A stretch of 39,761 nt of DNA from Planctomycetaceae bacterium (GCA_027487735.1 JAIYDA010000127.1:1-39761); one strand, 5' to 3'. Positions 7,727 through 16,774 are shown, counted from the stretch's first letter. Notes: generated by a model not told the origin, from the letters alone. Made by a program: numbers and translations.

Positions 7727-8863
7727 ATGTTCTTCGTCGCCCTTCGAATGCTGACCTTCGACACCGCCAAGTACCTCGGCCTGATCTTCACCGTCGCCTT
7801 TTCGACGTTCCTGATCTCGCAGCAGGCATCGGTCTTCGCGAGCCTGATGACGCGCACCACCAGCCAGATTCGCGATGTCTCCGACGCCTCGGTCTGGGTC
7901 GCACACCCCGAGCATCGCTACATCGACGAGATCAAGCCGATGCCCGAGAGTGCCCTCACCGAAGTGCGCGGCATCGAAGGTGTGAAGTGGGCGGTGAGGC
8001 TCTATCGAGGGCTGTCACGCGCCAAGGCCGCCGACGGCACGTTCCGCACCTGCATCACGATGGGCGTGGATGATGCCACACTTGTCGGCCTTCCGCGCAA
8101 AATGGTCTTGGGGAATGTCGAGTCGCTGCATCTGCCGGACGCGATCTTTCTCGACCGCTTTGGGTACTCGTACTTCTTCCCGGGGCAGGACTTCAAGCTC
8201 GGCGCAGAACTCGAACTCAACGACCGCCGTGCGCGGGTGGCGGGGATCATCGACTCGTCTGCGCCGTTCGTGACGTTCCCGGTAATCTACACCCGCTACT
8301 CGCTCGCGCTGACCTATGCAGGCCAGGAGCGAAACACGCTCAGCCTGATCCTGGCCCATCCAGAGGACGACGTCACACCGGAGGAACTCGCCACCCGGAT
8401 CCACGAGAAGACCTCCCTGACCGCGATGTCATCCGAGGCGTTCGCATGGCAGACGATCTGGTTCTACGTGAAGAACACGGGCATTCCGGTCAACTTCGGC
8501 GTCATCATCGTCGTCGGCATCCTGGTCGGCACCGTAGTGGCGGCGCAGACGCTGTACCTCTTCACGCTCGACAATCTCAAGCAGTACGCCGCGCTCAAGG
8601 CCATCGGCGTCAAGAACTCTGTCCTCGCCTCAATGGTGCTGCTGCAGTCCTCCGTTGTCGGAGCCATCGGCTTCGGCTTCGGCGCTGCCCTCTGCGTGTC
8701 GTTCTTCTTCTTCACCAAGGACATGCCTCACCTGCGCGGCTTCATCACTCACTACGAGATTCTCGGGGGTACCGCGGCCCTCATGGCCGTCATCGTCATC
8801 GGCGCCAGTGCACTAAGCGTGCAGCGCGTCGTCGGGCTCGAACCCGCCACAGTGTTCCGCTAA
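7727..8863 (+). CDS. DevC/MacB-like ABC export permease (system 1)
   Basis: 378 aa from the ATG at 7727, chosen because AGGAG lies 6 nt upstream and because MFFVALRML aligns with the starts of the two paralogues. The architecture is one N-terminal transmembrane helix (residues about 15-35), a large extracytoplasmic domain (about 40-250), then three C-terminal helices with the FtsX-type segment (LDNLKQYAALKAIGVKNSVL) and the terminal LEPATVFR. This is the topology of DevC and MacB-type permeases, which move substrates by periplasmic mechanotransmission, not by a transmembrane channel. It pairs with the ATPase and membrane fusion protein that follow. The substrate is unknown. Confidence 0.9.
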   Translation: MFFVALRMLTFDTAKYLGLIFTVAFSTFLISQQASVFASLMTRTTSQIRDVSDASVWVAHPEHRYIDEIKPMPESALTEVRGIEGVKWAVRLYRGLSRAKAADGTFRTCITMGVDDATLVGLPRKMVLGNVESLHLPDAIFLDRFGYSYFFPGQDFKLGAELELNDRRARVAGIIDSSAPFVTFPVIYTRYSLALTYAGQERNTLSLILAHPEDDVTPEELATRIHEKTSLTAMSSEAFAWQTIWFYVKNTGIPVNFGVIIVVGILVGTVVAAQTLYLFTLDNLKQYAALKAIGVKNSVLASMVLLQSSVVGAIGFGFGAALCVSFFFFTKDMPHLRGFITHYEILGGTAALMAVIVIGASALSVQRVVGLEPATVFR

Positions 8864-8893
8864 TCGTCCATGCCCCGCAAAGAGGAGTTCGCC

Positions 8894-9607
8894 ATGAACG
8901 TGACCAATGCCATCGAAGTGACTGGAGTAGAGAAGCACTTCGGAGCCGGTGCCAGCGCCGCCCGTGCCCTGCGCGGGGCCAACATCCGAGTCCCCTTCGG
9001 GAGTATCACCATGCTCGTCGGCCCGAGCGGCTGCGGGAAGACCACGCTGCTCTCGATCATCGCCGGGCTGCTCAAGCCCACCTCCGGCAACGTCTCTGTG
9101 CTCGACCGGGACATCTTTGCTATGTCCGACTCCGAGCAAGTCGAGTTCCGACGTAAGAACTTGGGCTTCATCTTTCAGCAGTACAACCTGCTCCCCTCAC
9201 TCTCGGCCGCCGAGAACGCCGCCGTGGGGCTGCTGGCCGCACAGGTCGACCGCCGAATCGCCGTGAAGCGGGCCAGCGAGGCGCTCAAGTCCCTGGGTCT
9301 GGAGCAAAAGCTCGACAGCCTTCCCCGCACGCTCTCGGGCGGCCAGCAGCAGCGCGTCGCCGTCGCCCGCGCCCTCGTACACGAGCCGCGGATCGTGCTC
9401 TGTGATGAACCCACCGCCGCCCTCGACGGCAAGAGCGGCCGCGCCGTCATGGAGATGATGTCCGCCATTGCCGTCCGAGACGATCGCGCCGTGCTCATCG
9501 TGACGCACGACAGCCGAATCTTCGACTTCGCCCATCAGATCGTGCACATGGAGGACGGCCAGATCACGCAGATCGAAGACCGTCGCGCCGCCGCTATCTC
9601 CAACTGA
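8894..9607 (+). CDS. DevA/MacB-like ABC ATPase (system 1)
   Basis: 237 aa with a complete ABC nucleotide-binding domain: Walker A GPSGCGKTT, Q-loop FQQYNLL, signature LSGGQQQR, Walker B IVLCDEPTAALD, and the H-loop histidine in IVTHDSR. It belongs to the LolD/MacB/DevA class. The start is the ATG at 8894, preceded by GAGGAG; an earlier ATG at 8870 lacks a ribosome-binding site. It follows the permease by 30 nt and powers it. Confidence 0.92.
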   Translation: MNVTNAIEVTGVEKHFGAGASAARALRGANIRVPFGSITMLVGPSGCGKTTLLSIIAGLLKPTSGNVSVLDRDIFAMSDSEQVEFRRKNLGFIFQQYNLLPSLSAAENAAVGLLAAQVDRRIAVKRASEALKSLGLEQKLDSLPRTLSGGQQQRVAVARALVHEPRIVLCDEPTAALDGKSGRAVMEMMSAIAVRDDRAVLIVTHDSRIFDFAHQIVHMEDGQITQIEDRRAAAISN

Positions 9608-9664
9608 TCACTCCGCGAGCACTTCAGCGAACCCACACGCAACCTCACCACCAAGGAGTTCACC

Positions 9665-10765
9665 ATGTACCGCTCTCCCCTGCTCAACAAGGCCATCATC
9701 CCCACCCTCGCCGTCGGCGCACTCGCCTACGCGGTGTACGCGACTGGCGTCATGCGTCCGCGCGTCGTCACCGAACCGCCACTCTCGGCACCGCCCGAAC
9801 GCGCCTTTTCACACGCCGTTGCCGCGGTCGGCCTGGTCGAGCCCGCTAGCGAACTGGTCGCGATCGCGCCTCGCGTGCCCGGCTGGATCAAAGCAGTTCA
9901 CGTGGCCGCGGGCCAGGCCGTCAAGGCCGGCGATCCTTTGTTCACACTTGATGATACCGATCTTCGCGCCGAGCTTGCCCTGCGGGAACACGCGGTACAC
10001 GTCGCCGAGGCGCAGCTCGCCCGACTCAAGGCCATGCCGCGCCCGGAAGACATTCCGATCGCGCGTGCCGCCGTCGAGAAGGCCAAGGCTAATCGGAAAG
10101 ATGCGCTCGACAAGCTCGAGAGGATCGAGGCATTGGCCGACCGCAAGGCCGCAAGCGAAGAGGACCGCACGCAGCGGCGCCAGGCCTTCGCACGCGACGA
10201 TGCCGAAGTGACCATTCGACAGACAGAACTGGACAAGCTGCTTGCAGGTGCGTGGAAAGAAGACATCGCCGTTGCCGAAAGCCAGGTCAGCATGGCAAGG
10301 TCCGCCGTTGCACGTACTCAGGCCGACATTGATCGCTTGACCACGCGGTCCCCGATCGATGCCATCGTGCTGCGCCTGACCGCACGGGCCGGCCAGTATG
10401 CCCCCGCAGGAGTGCTCGAAGAGCCGCTGGCCACGCTCGGCAGCGACGGGCCGCTGCACATCCGCGCAGATGTCAACGAGCAGGACGTCGCTCGGGTCAC
10501 CGCCGAAGCAAGGGCCGTCGCCATGGTGCGGGGAGATGCCAGCTCAAAGATCCCGCTCCGGTTCGTCAGGGTCGAGCCGCTGGTCACACCCAAGCGGGCT
10601 CTTTCGGGCTTCGCACAGGAGCGCGTCGACACCCGCGTGATGCAGATTATCTTCAAGATGGAACCGACGTCCAATCCGATCCTCGTCGGCCAGCAGGTCG
10701 ACATCTACATCGAGAAGAGCGACAGCCAGACCGCGATGGCAGCTCAGGCCGTCGCGCGGCGGTAG
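9665..10765 (+). CDS. DevB/HlyD-like membrane fusion protein (system 1)
   Basis: 366 aa. An N-terminal anchor or signal helix (residues about 8-28) is followed by the first half of a lipoyl domain (VPGWIKAVHVAAGQAVKAGD), a long alpha-hairpin coiled coil (about 100-215), the second lipoyl half and beta-barrel (TRSPIDAIVLRLTARAGQYA), and a C-terminal VDTRVMQIIFKME segment shared with the two paralogues in this window. AAGGAG lies 7 nt before the ATG. It links the inner-membrane ABC pair to an outer-membrane factor, but none is encoded in this operon, so it must borrow one or export only to the periplasm. Confidence 0.9.
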   Translation: MYRSPLLNKAIIPTLAVGALAYAVYATGVMRPRVVTEPPLSAPPERAFSHAVAAVGLVEPASELVAIAPRVPGWIKAVHVAAGQAVKAGDPLFTLDDTDLRAELALREHAVHVAEAQLARLKAMPRPEDIPIARAAVEKAKANRKDALDKLERIEALADRKAASEEDRTQRRQAFARDDAEVTIRQTELDKLLAGAWKEDIAVAESQVSMARSAVARTQADIDRLTTRSPIDAIVLRLTARAGQYAPAGVLEEPLATLGSDGPLHIRADVNEQDVARVTAEARAVAMVRGDASSKIPLRFVRVEPLVTPKRALSGFAQERVDTRVMQIIFKMEPTSNPILVGQQVDIYIEKSDSQTAMAAQAVARR

Positions 10766-10876
10766 AACAGCCCTGTCGTCAGGAACCGCGACACCATCGC
10801 CTCACTCGACACGTTCCACCTTTGCTGAAGTTTGGTCCAACAGTGTCCCCATCACATGTGGTGCTCCGACAACGAG

Positions 10877-10935
10877 AAAGCTCTTCGATGTGATCATCGA
10901 AGGGCTTTGTCTTCAAGCAAGGGTGCCAGAACACA
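10877..10935 (+). repeat. Dispersed repeat, copy 8 (hairpin intact, core decayed)
   Basis: The hairpin at 10877-10908 (AAAGCTCTTCGATG, loop TGAT, CATCGAAGGGCTTT) is the same class as copies 3, 4 and 5 with one mismatch. The following core is recognisable only as AGGGTGCCAGAACAC before the match ends. It lies between the convergent exporter-1 operon and the TetR gene, so the hairpin probably terminates both. Confidence 0.7.
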
Positions 10936-10958
10936 GTCGCGAATGCTAGTTCTGGAAG

Positions 10959-11651
10959 TCATCGCGAGCAGAGCGGTTCAACCATCTCCTTCAGTCGCGG
11001 CACGTGGATGTTCGTGCTGAGAGGAAGCCAACCGAAACTGTCAGCAAGACGACCGAAGAGATCCAGCAGCCCGTCCTCGATGTCCATGCCGATCACCTCG
11101 CCGAATCGGCGATCAAACAGCCGAACGCCGATGCACAGCGCGGCCGTGCCCCCGCCGAGCAGACGCATCGCTTCAGGACTGACACGCAGCTCTCCCTTCG
11201 ACGCCGCCTCCTGGAAGAGCCCGAACACGACCGCCATCTCTCGCTGGGTGACGGCTTCGGCCTGTTCACGGCGCTGCTCCGAGATGCACTCTCGAAACGA
11301 CTTCATCTCCAGAAGCATCGCATTCTCGAAGTACCCCGGGAAACCGCGCGCCAGGTGTCCGTCGGCGATGAGCAGGCCGTACATCCGTTCACGTGCAGTC
11401 AGAGGGAGTTCGGCGATCCGCAGCCACCACTTCACCCGACGCTCGGCCGTCTGCGTGACCAGCGCCATCAGCAGGTCCTCCTTGCTGGTGAAGTGCTTGT
11501 AGAGTGTCCCCTTTGCCAGTTCGGCGTCGTCCGCAACAAGATCGAGATTGAACCCCAGGTAGCCCTCGCGTTTGAGGAGTTTTCGCGCCGCGGTGATGAT
11601 CGCCTGCTCACGCGCAGCGAACTCTCGCGCTCTGCGTTCCTTGGTGCCCAT
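10959..11651 (-). CDS. TetR-family regulator of export system 2
   Basis: 230 aa. An N-terminal helix-turn-helix is visible as AIITAARKLLKREGYLGFNL and ELAKGTLYKHFTSKEDLL (residues about 17-65), followed by an all-helical ligand-binding domain. AAGGA lies 9 nt before the ATG. It is divergent from the exporter genes starting at 11810; the 158-nt gap holds two strong palindromes. This arrangement is classic for a ligand-released repressor controlling itself and the exporter. The 3' end converges with repeat copy 8. Confidence 0.9.
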   Translation of the reverse strand: MGTKERRAREFAAREQAIITAARKLLKREGYLGFNLDLVADDAELAKGTLYKHFTSKEDLLMALVTQTAERRVKWWLRIAELPLTARERMYGLLIADGHLARGFPGYFENAMLLEMKSFRECISEQRREQAEAVTQREMAVVFGLFQEAASKGELRVSPEAMRLLGGGTAALCIGVRLFDRRFGEVIGMDIEDGLLDLFGRLADSFGWLPLSTNIHVPRLKEMVEPLCSR

Positions 11652-11672
11652 AGCCGGTATTCCTTGACGAAA

Positions 11673-11689
11673 TCGTCACGCTGTGACGA
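11673..11689. promoter_or_regulatory. Secondary palindrome near the tetR start
   Basis: TCGTCAC-GCT-GTGACGA, 7-bp perfect arms, 22 nt upstream of the TetR ATG. Its ATCGTCAC half resembles the ATCGTGAC half of the main operator, so it may be a second, autoregulatory site. Confidence 0.5.
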
Positions 11690-11743
11690 CCCTGATATTG
11701 TCGCCGCTCGGAGCATCCACAGACCAATGAAGCCGAATAAGGT

Positions 11744-11774
11744 GTCGCATCGTGACTGATGGTCACGATGCGAC
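11744..11774. promoter_or_regulatory. Probable TetR operator (13+13 perfect inverted repeat)
   Basis: GTCGCATCGTGAC (11744-11756), spacer TGATG, GTCACGATGCGAC (11762-11774). The palindrome lies in the divergent gap, 35 nt before the TTG start of the permease, where a bound repressor would block transcription. Confidence 0.75.
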
Positions 11775-11809
11775 GACACATTGATGATACGCATTGTTCG
11801 GAGATTGGT

Positions 11810-12973
11810 TTGCTGTTCATCGCCTGGAAAATGCTGAGCGGAGACATGCTCAAGTACGTCTCCATGATCGCCGGCGTCGCCTTTGCCACGCTGCTGATGT
11901 CGCAGCAGACCGCCATCTACCTCGGGTTGGCCTATTCCGCGGGCGCAGCGGTGCGCGACTTCAGCGGCGATGCGGACCTCTGGGTGATGGACAAGGCGGT
12001 GGCCTTTCCCGACGACTTCAAGCCGATGCGCTCCGCTGTCATCGACGTTGTACGTGGCATCGACGGCGTGCAATGGGCATCGCCGCTGCTCCGCAGCTCC
12101 GCCGCGATGCGGCTGCCCGATGGCACCCCGCAACGGCCCACGGTTGTCGGTATCGACGACGCCACGCTTCGCGGCGGGCCGTCAGTCATGCTCAATGGGC
12201 AACTCGCGGACCTCCGCAAAGACGAGGGGATCATCATCGACCAGAGGCAGGCCGAGACGTTCTTCGCGTTTGTCGATTCCTCGGGCGTCCGACGCTCGCT
12301 GGGTGTCGGTGATCGCGTGGCGCTCGGACAGTCTTCTGCGCTCGTCGTCGGCATCTGCAGGCTGTCCGAAGCGCTGTCGTCGTCGCCCGTGGTCTTTACA
12401 ACTTCCTCTCGCTTCCGGTCGTTCGTGCCAGTCGAAGACCGCCAGCTGGCGTTCGTCCTTGTCAAGGCGGCCCCCGGCCAGGAGCTGGAAGACCTCGGTG
12501 CACGTATCGCCCGACGTGAAGACCTGCTCGCACGGACGCCGGAGCAGTTCATCACCCGCACCGAGCAATACCTCAATGAGAGCACAGGAATCCTGATCTC
12601 GTTCTCGATCGTCATCGGGCTTGGCCTGGTCATCGGGTTGATCGTGTCCGGGCAGACGTTCTTCAACTTCGTCTCCGACAACAGCCGTTACTTCGCCGGG
12701 CTCAAGGCCACAGGGATGACCGACGGGATGATCGTGCGCATCGTCTTCACCCAGATCGGCATCGTTTCGCTAGTCGGGTACTGGGTCGGAATGGGCCTGA
12801 CCGCTGTATTCGGACTGGCAATCGTCGGTTCAGGCTCCGGCTTTCCTTACCGCTTGGAGGCCGGCATTCCGATCGGCACCGCTCTCGGCGTGCTCGTCGT
12901 TGGGCTGATCGCCGGTACGGTCAGTCTGTGGCGGGTCATCAGGCTTGAGCCAGCGATGGTGTTCCGAGCGTGA
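11810..12973 (+). CDS. DevC/MacB-like ABC export permease (system 2)
   Basis: 387 aa from TTG at 11810. This start is preferred over the ATG at 11759 because GGAG lies 6 nt upstream, the 11759 ATG lies inside the operator, and LLFIAWKML aligns with the starts of the paralogues at 7727 and 29529. It has the same layout as system 1: one N-terminal helix, an extracytoplasmic domain of about 200 residues, three C-terminal helices and the terminal LEPAMVFRA. Its stop overlaps the ATPase start (GTGA), indicating coupled translation. The substrate is unknown. Confidence 0.88.
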   Translation: MLFIAWKMLSGDMLKYVSMIAGVAFATLLMSQQTAIYLGLAYSAGAAVRDFSGDADLWVMDKAVAFPDDFKPMRSAVIDVVRGIDGVQWASPLLRSSAAMRLPDGTPQRPTVVGIDDATLRGGPSVMLNGQLADLRKDEGIIIDQRQAETFFAFVDSSGVRRSLGVGDRVALGQSSALVVGICRLSEALSSSPVVFTTSSRFRSFVPVEDRQLAFVLVKAAPGQELEDLGARIARREDLLARTPEQFITRTEQYLNESTGILISFSIVIGLGLVIGLIVSGQTFFNFVSDNSRYFAGLKATGMTDGMIVRIVFTQIGIVSLVGYWVGMGLTAVFGLAIVGSGSGFPYRLEAGIPIGTALGVLVVGLIAGTVSLWRVIRLEPAMVFRA

Positions 12974-13701
12974 GCACCGTCGCGATCCAGCCCGGTCTGG
13001 CCGTCCGCTGCCGCGGCGTCCACAAGTGGTTCGGCAAGGAGCCCAACCGCCTCGAGGCACTGCGCGGCGTCGACCTTGATGCCGTCGAGGGCGAGGTTCT
13101 CATGCTCGTCGGACCAAGCGGTTGCGGCAAGACCACCCTCCTTTGCGTTCTCGCCGGCATTCTCGATCGCGACCAGGGCACCTGCGCGGTTCTTGGCCAA
13201 GACTCCGACACCCTGTCCAAGACCCAGCGGGCACGCTTTCGTGCGAGCTCCATCGGCTTTGTATTCCAGCAGTTCAACCTCATGCCCAGCATGACGGCCG
13301 TAGAGAACGTCGCCACGCAGTTGCTGCTGCAAGGGGTCGCCCTTCGCGAAGCACTATGGAGAGCACGGGAGGCCCTTGCGAGCGTTGGACTCGCCGATCG
13401 GGCAGACAATCGCCCCTCACAGTTGTCCGGCGGACAGCAGCAACGCGTCGCCATCGCGAGAGCAATTGTCCACAACCCGCGGCTCCTTGTGTGCGACGAA
13501 CCGACTTCCGCACTCGACCACGAAACCGGACATCTCGTCATGCAGAGCCTGCGACAGGCGGCGCGTGAACGATCGGCCACCGCCATCATCGTCACACACG
13601 ACAACCGCATATTTGAGTTTGCCGATCGAATCGCATTCATGGACGACGGAAGGATTGTCCGCGTCGAGGCAGGCACGGCAACGGAGCGAAAAACGCCATG
13701 A
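12970..13701 (+). CDS. DevA/MacB-like ABC ATPase (system 2)
   Basis: 243 aa with a GTG start overlapping the permease stop by 4 nt. All nucleotide-binding motifs are present: Walker A GPSGCGKTT, FQQFNLM, LSGGQQQR, LLVCDEPTSALD, IVTHDNR. The last four bases overlap the ATG of the next gene. It energises the permease at 11810 and is close in sequence to the system 1 and 3 ATPases. Confidence 0.92.
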   Translation: MSTVAIQPGLAVRCRGVHKWFGKEPNRLEALRGVDLDAVEGEVLMLVGPSGCGKTTLLCVLAGILDRDQGTCAVLGQDSDTLSKTQRARFRASSIGFVFQQFNLMPSMTAVENVATQLLLQGVALREALWRAREALASVGLADRADNRPSQLSGGQQQRVAIARAIVHNPRLLVCDEPTSALDHETGHLVMQSLRQAARERSATAIIVTHDNRIFEFADRIAFMDDGRIVRVEAGTATERKTP

Positions 13702-14780
13702 AGCTGCGTGCAATCATCCCCGTCATTGTGATCGCGTTCAGCGTGGCAGCCACCGTTCTCGCTGTGCGTGCCACGACAGTTCCACTTGTCAACACAAATC
13801 CCGTTTCGCTGCCGGCCGCGCCGGTCTCGCCATATCAAACCTCGCTTTCGGGCACCGGAATCGTCGAGCCGTGCAGCGAGAGTCTGCAGATCGCAACCGA
13901 GATTGCCGGGGTGGTTGTCGAGGTACCGGTGACGCCGGGTGATCGGGTGGAGCGTGGCGAAGTGCTCTTCCGCTTGGACGACAGGGACGCGAGCTCGCGG
14001 CTTGCCACGGCCAAGGCGGAACTCGCCCGTACTCGCGAAAGTCGTGCCCGGCTCGACCGTCTTCCCCGTGCGGAGTCGCTACCTCCCTTGCGAGCAGCGG
14101 TTGCAGAAGCTCAAAGTCAACTCGCCTCCGCTCGAAACGATGAATCGCGACTCCGGTCTGCTTCTAATGCTAGAGCGTTAGCCTTGATTGAGTTGGAGCG
14201 CCAGGAGTTCGCTGCGAGAACTGCCGAGACTCGCTTGGCAAAGGCCCAAGCAGAACTCGACTTGGCGCTGGCCGGCTCGTGGGAACCGGACCTTTGGCTT
14301 GCCAGCACGGACGTGCTTATCGCCGAGTCAAAAGTACATCAGATCGAAACCGAACTGGCTCGTCTAACCATTCGAGCGCCCATCAGCGGCCAGGTACTCG
14401 AACGCAACGTCCGCGTCGGTCAGTTCGCTGAACCACGATCGCTCGCGGATCCACTCATCGTTCTGGGCGACACCTCCGTGCTCCATGTGCGCGTTGAAAT
14501 CGACGAAACCGAAGCATGGCGATTCGTCCCAGGTCAACCGGCTACGGCGATGGTTCGCGGCAATCCTTCGCTCACAGCACCTCTGGCATTCGTCCGCGCT
14601 GAACCATCCGTTCTACCCAAACGTTCGCTCACGGGTGCAAGCACCGAACGCACAGACACACGTGTATTGAGGGTGGTTTACGCCTTGGCACCCGATGCTC
14701 TTCCCGTCCGTGTCGGTCAACTGCTCGATGTGCGGATCGAAGCACCGAGTAGCGAGCCCGTCCCAAAGTCCACACCATAA
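13698..14780 (+). CDS. DevB/HlyD-like membrane fusion protein (system 2)
   Basis: 360 aa, ATG overlapping the ATPase stop (ATGA). An N-terminal membrane helix (residues about 5-25), lipoyl half IAGVVVEVPVTPGDRVERGE, a coiled-coil hairpin rich in Ala, Glu and Arg (about 95-215), second lipoyl half IRAPISGQVLERNVRVGQFA, and the TERTDTRVLRVVYAL element shared with its paralogues. It acts as the periplasmic adaptor of the exporter. The next gene is a damaged outer-membrane protein. Confidence 0.9.
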   Translation: MKLRAIIPVIVIAFSVAATVLAVRATTVPLVNTNPVSLPAAPVSPYQTSLSGTGIVEPCSESLQIATEIAGVVVEVPVTPGDRVERGEVLFRLDDRDASSRLATAKAELARTRESRARLDRLPRAESLPPLRAAVAEAQSQLASARNDESRLRSASNARALALIELERQEFAARTAETRLAKAQAELDLALAGSWEPDLWLASTDVLIAESKVHQIETELARLTIRAPISGQVLERNVRVGQFAEPRSLADPLIVLGDTSVLHVRVEIDETEAWRFVPGQPATAMVRGNPSLTAPLAFVRAEPSVLPKRSLTGASTERTDTRVLRVVYALAPDALPVRVGQLLDVRIEAPSSEPVPKSTP

Positions 14781-14830
14781 CCGCAAGCCGTCGTTTCCAA
14801 ACACTTTCTGCCCGGTGTACCGAGGTATCT

Positions 14831-15758
14831 ATGAAGATTACCGTCGTTGCCTTTACTGTTGCCGCCACCAGCGCTCTTAGTTCCGCGAGTGTCGCGCAGT
14901 CCTCGACCACAGATGCACCGCCTGCAAATCTTGCGGGGAAGCCACCTGAACTCACGCTGTCGTTCACCCCAAGCGTGCGATATCAGTTCGACTCCGGCGT
15001 CGGCGACGCCAAGTCCTCGGTCCTTCGCTACGCCGGCGAGATCGGAGTCTTTGCACCGATCAACGACCAGCTGAGTACGGCGGTCTCATTGAAGTTCGAG
15101 CAGTCCCGATACTCTTGGACGAACTTACCAGGGTTATCGCGGGAGTTGATCAGCCGATCCGCGACGGCTCGATTCTCACCGTTACACCCACGGTCACCTT
15201 CGACCTCGATCAGGCATGGTCACTCACCGGCGGCGCGATCGTCAACTTCTCCGCAGCTGATGGCGCGGATTGGGTTCCTCAGCGACCTATCGCGGATTTG
15301 TATCTGCGACGTACAAGCTCAGCGACTCACTTTCGCTTTCAACCGGCATTGGCGCAAGCACTCGCCTGCAAGACGACGCGCTCGTGCTGCCACTTATCGG
15401 CGTTGAATGGCAAATCAATGAACAGTGGCGACTCGAAACAACGCGTCTTGGGGTTCGCGGTTCCTACAAAGCATCGGATCAACTCTCAGTCTTTGCCGAC
15501 GGCGGGTTTGATTTCCGCGAATACCGCCTCAAGGACAACCTGCCCGGCGGACTCGGCGGCGGCATCATGCGGGACAATGCGGGAGTCTTCGGCCTTGGTG
15601 TGCAGTGGAAGCCTGCGAATGGTTGGACGATCGAAGGCGTCGCGGGCCTGACGTTTGCCGGCGAAACTCGTTTTGATGATGCCAATGGCAACCGAATCCG
15701 AGAGGTGGACTCGGACCCTTCGCCGTTCATTGGGCTTTCAGACAAGTGGGAATTCTGA
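14831..15758 (+). pseudogene. Frameshifted outer-membrane beta-barrel protein
   Basis: A signal peptide (MKITVVAFTVAATSALSSASVAQ) opens a beta-barrel-like sequence that is split over three frames. Frame one runs to about 15113 (...KFEQSRYSW), frame two covers about 15115-15268 (...LTRVIAGVDQPIRDGSILTV..., ...NFSAADGADW), and frame three runs from about 15270 to the stop at 15758, ending KWEF with a terminal Phe as expected for outer-membrane insertion. Alternating hydrophobic residues and motifs such as VGVQW/LGVQWKPANGWTIEGV support a porin-like fold. Each switch fits a one-base deletion, from real decay or assembly error. It lies 47 nt after the fusion protein and may have been the exporter's outer-membrane partner or an accessory. 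Confidence 0.7.
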
Positions 15759-15840
15759 TACGAGTGTCAGTTCGCCCTCAACCCGGTCTGCCATCACCTA
15801 GAGTCTCGGTCACGGCCACCGACAGCAACCGCCACGTCGA

Positions 15841-16044
15841 GGTAGCGAGTTCAAATCCCGCCAACACTCGCCCCGAAAGCGCCAGTTTTCGTCCCGTTCC
15901 CAGCGAGTGTTTGAACTTTCTCAAATGCCTTGGCCACAACGAGAAAGCCCCTCGATGTGCTCATCGAAGGGCTTTACTCTGAAACAAGTCGGGGTGACAG
16001 TACACCAATAGAACTTTTCCTGGAGGGCGTTAGGGTGTGGGAGC
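15841..16044 (+). repeat. Dispersed repeat, copy 4 (long form)
   Basis: This is the long form of the element. A T-arm-like GAGTTCAAATCCCGCC (from 15849) and CGAGTGTTTGAAC (from about 15903) precede the hairpin (15944-15975), followed after 13 nt by the core TCGGGGTGACAGTACACC..., then GAACTTTTCCTGGAGGGCG, then TTAGGGTGTGGGAGC (15989-16044). The order and sequence of all parts match copy 5 at 25782-25982. Confidence 0.85.
15944..15975. terminator. Hairpin of repeat copy 4
   Basis: AAAGCCCCTCGATG, loop TGCT, CATCGAAGGGCTTT: a 14-bp stem with one mismatch between the convergent beta-barrel relic and the UDG-like gene. Confidence 0.65.
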
Positions 16045-16105
16045 CGGGGATACGCCGTTTGCTGACCACCAAGGCCGTGCTGATGGGTTGAGGCATTCCG
16101 AATGG

Positions 16106-16699
16106 TCAATTTCGATTCGGGCCAAGAACAGCACGGACTCGCTTTCGGAGCATCGGGATGGTGTCTCGCTCAAACCACAGATTCCTCGCCAGCAACATCT
16201 GGTTCGGTGGCGAGGGGTGTGGGAGCAGGATGCTCGTGGGCAGGAGTTTCGTCGCAGCACGCACGCCCTCGGTCAGGCCTTCGGCCTCATCCGCGAGGTA
16301 GCGAGCGAAAGGGTATTTACCGATGTAGACTGTGAGTTGGACCCTGGTGAGTTTGGGGAGGACTTGTGGGTGCCAGAGCGGAACGCACTCGGGGCGCGGG
16401 GCCATGTCGCCGCCTTTGGATTCACTTGGATAGCAGAAGCCCATCGGCACCAGAGCGATGAGCGACTCGTCGTAGAACTGCTCATCGGTGACACCGAGCC
16501 ACTCGCGCAGACTCTTGCCGCTCCCATCATTCCACGGCACGCCAGTCTCATGCGCGATGCGCCCGGGCACCTGGCCGATGATCACGATGCGGGACGACAC
16601 GGAGGCCGCCAGGAGCGGGCGGGCCGCCGGAGTACCTCCACCCGACAGTCCGGGAGTCGAAGTCCAATCCGGACACACCGTTGTTCCTGAAGGCAACAC
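16106..16699 (-). CDS. Uracil-DNA-glycosylase-family protein
   Basis: 197 aa. RIVIIGQVPGRIAHETGVPWNDGSG matches the GQxPG water-activating loop region of the UDG superfamily, as in the subgroup with HETG.PWND. It is followed by a MGFCYP segment, PRPECVPLWHP, and near the end LLPHPSPPNQ, the HPSP substrate-binding loop. These are the hallmark motifs of this UDG-like family, expected to act on damaged bases in DNA, though activity of this subgroup is not certain. The N-terminus before RPLLAAS is poor and lacks the Cys pair often seen in relatives; a GTG start at 16699 is assigned, and the 5' end may be truncated or shifted. It is downstream of the kinase gene on the same strand. Confidence 0.75.
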   Translation of the reverse strand: MLPSGTTVCPDWTSTPGLSGGGTPAARPLLAASVSSRIVIIGQVPGRIAHETGVPWNDGSGKSLREWLGVTDEQFYDESLIALVPMGFCYPSESKGGDMAPRPECVPLWHPQVLPKLTRVQLTVYIGKYPFARYLADEAEGLTEGVRAATKLLPTSILLPHPSPPNQMLLARNLWFERDTIPMLRKRVRAVLGPNRN

Positions 16700-16774
16700 A
16701 TCTCTTCGCCGGGACGTGGGTTGAAGTCAACCGGCAACAGCATCGAGGACTCTGGATCGCAAATGCGCAACCGA

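Noticed and set aside
15849-15875. Intact tRNA gene at the GTTCAAATCC sequence
   Set aside because: No D-arm, anticodon arm or pairing acceptor stem upstream; only a T-arm-like stretch is present.
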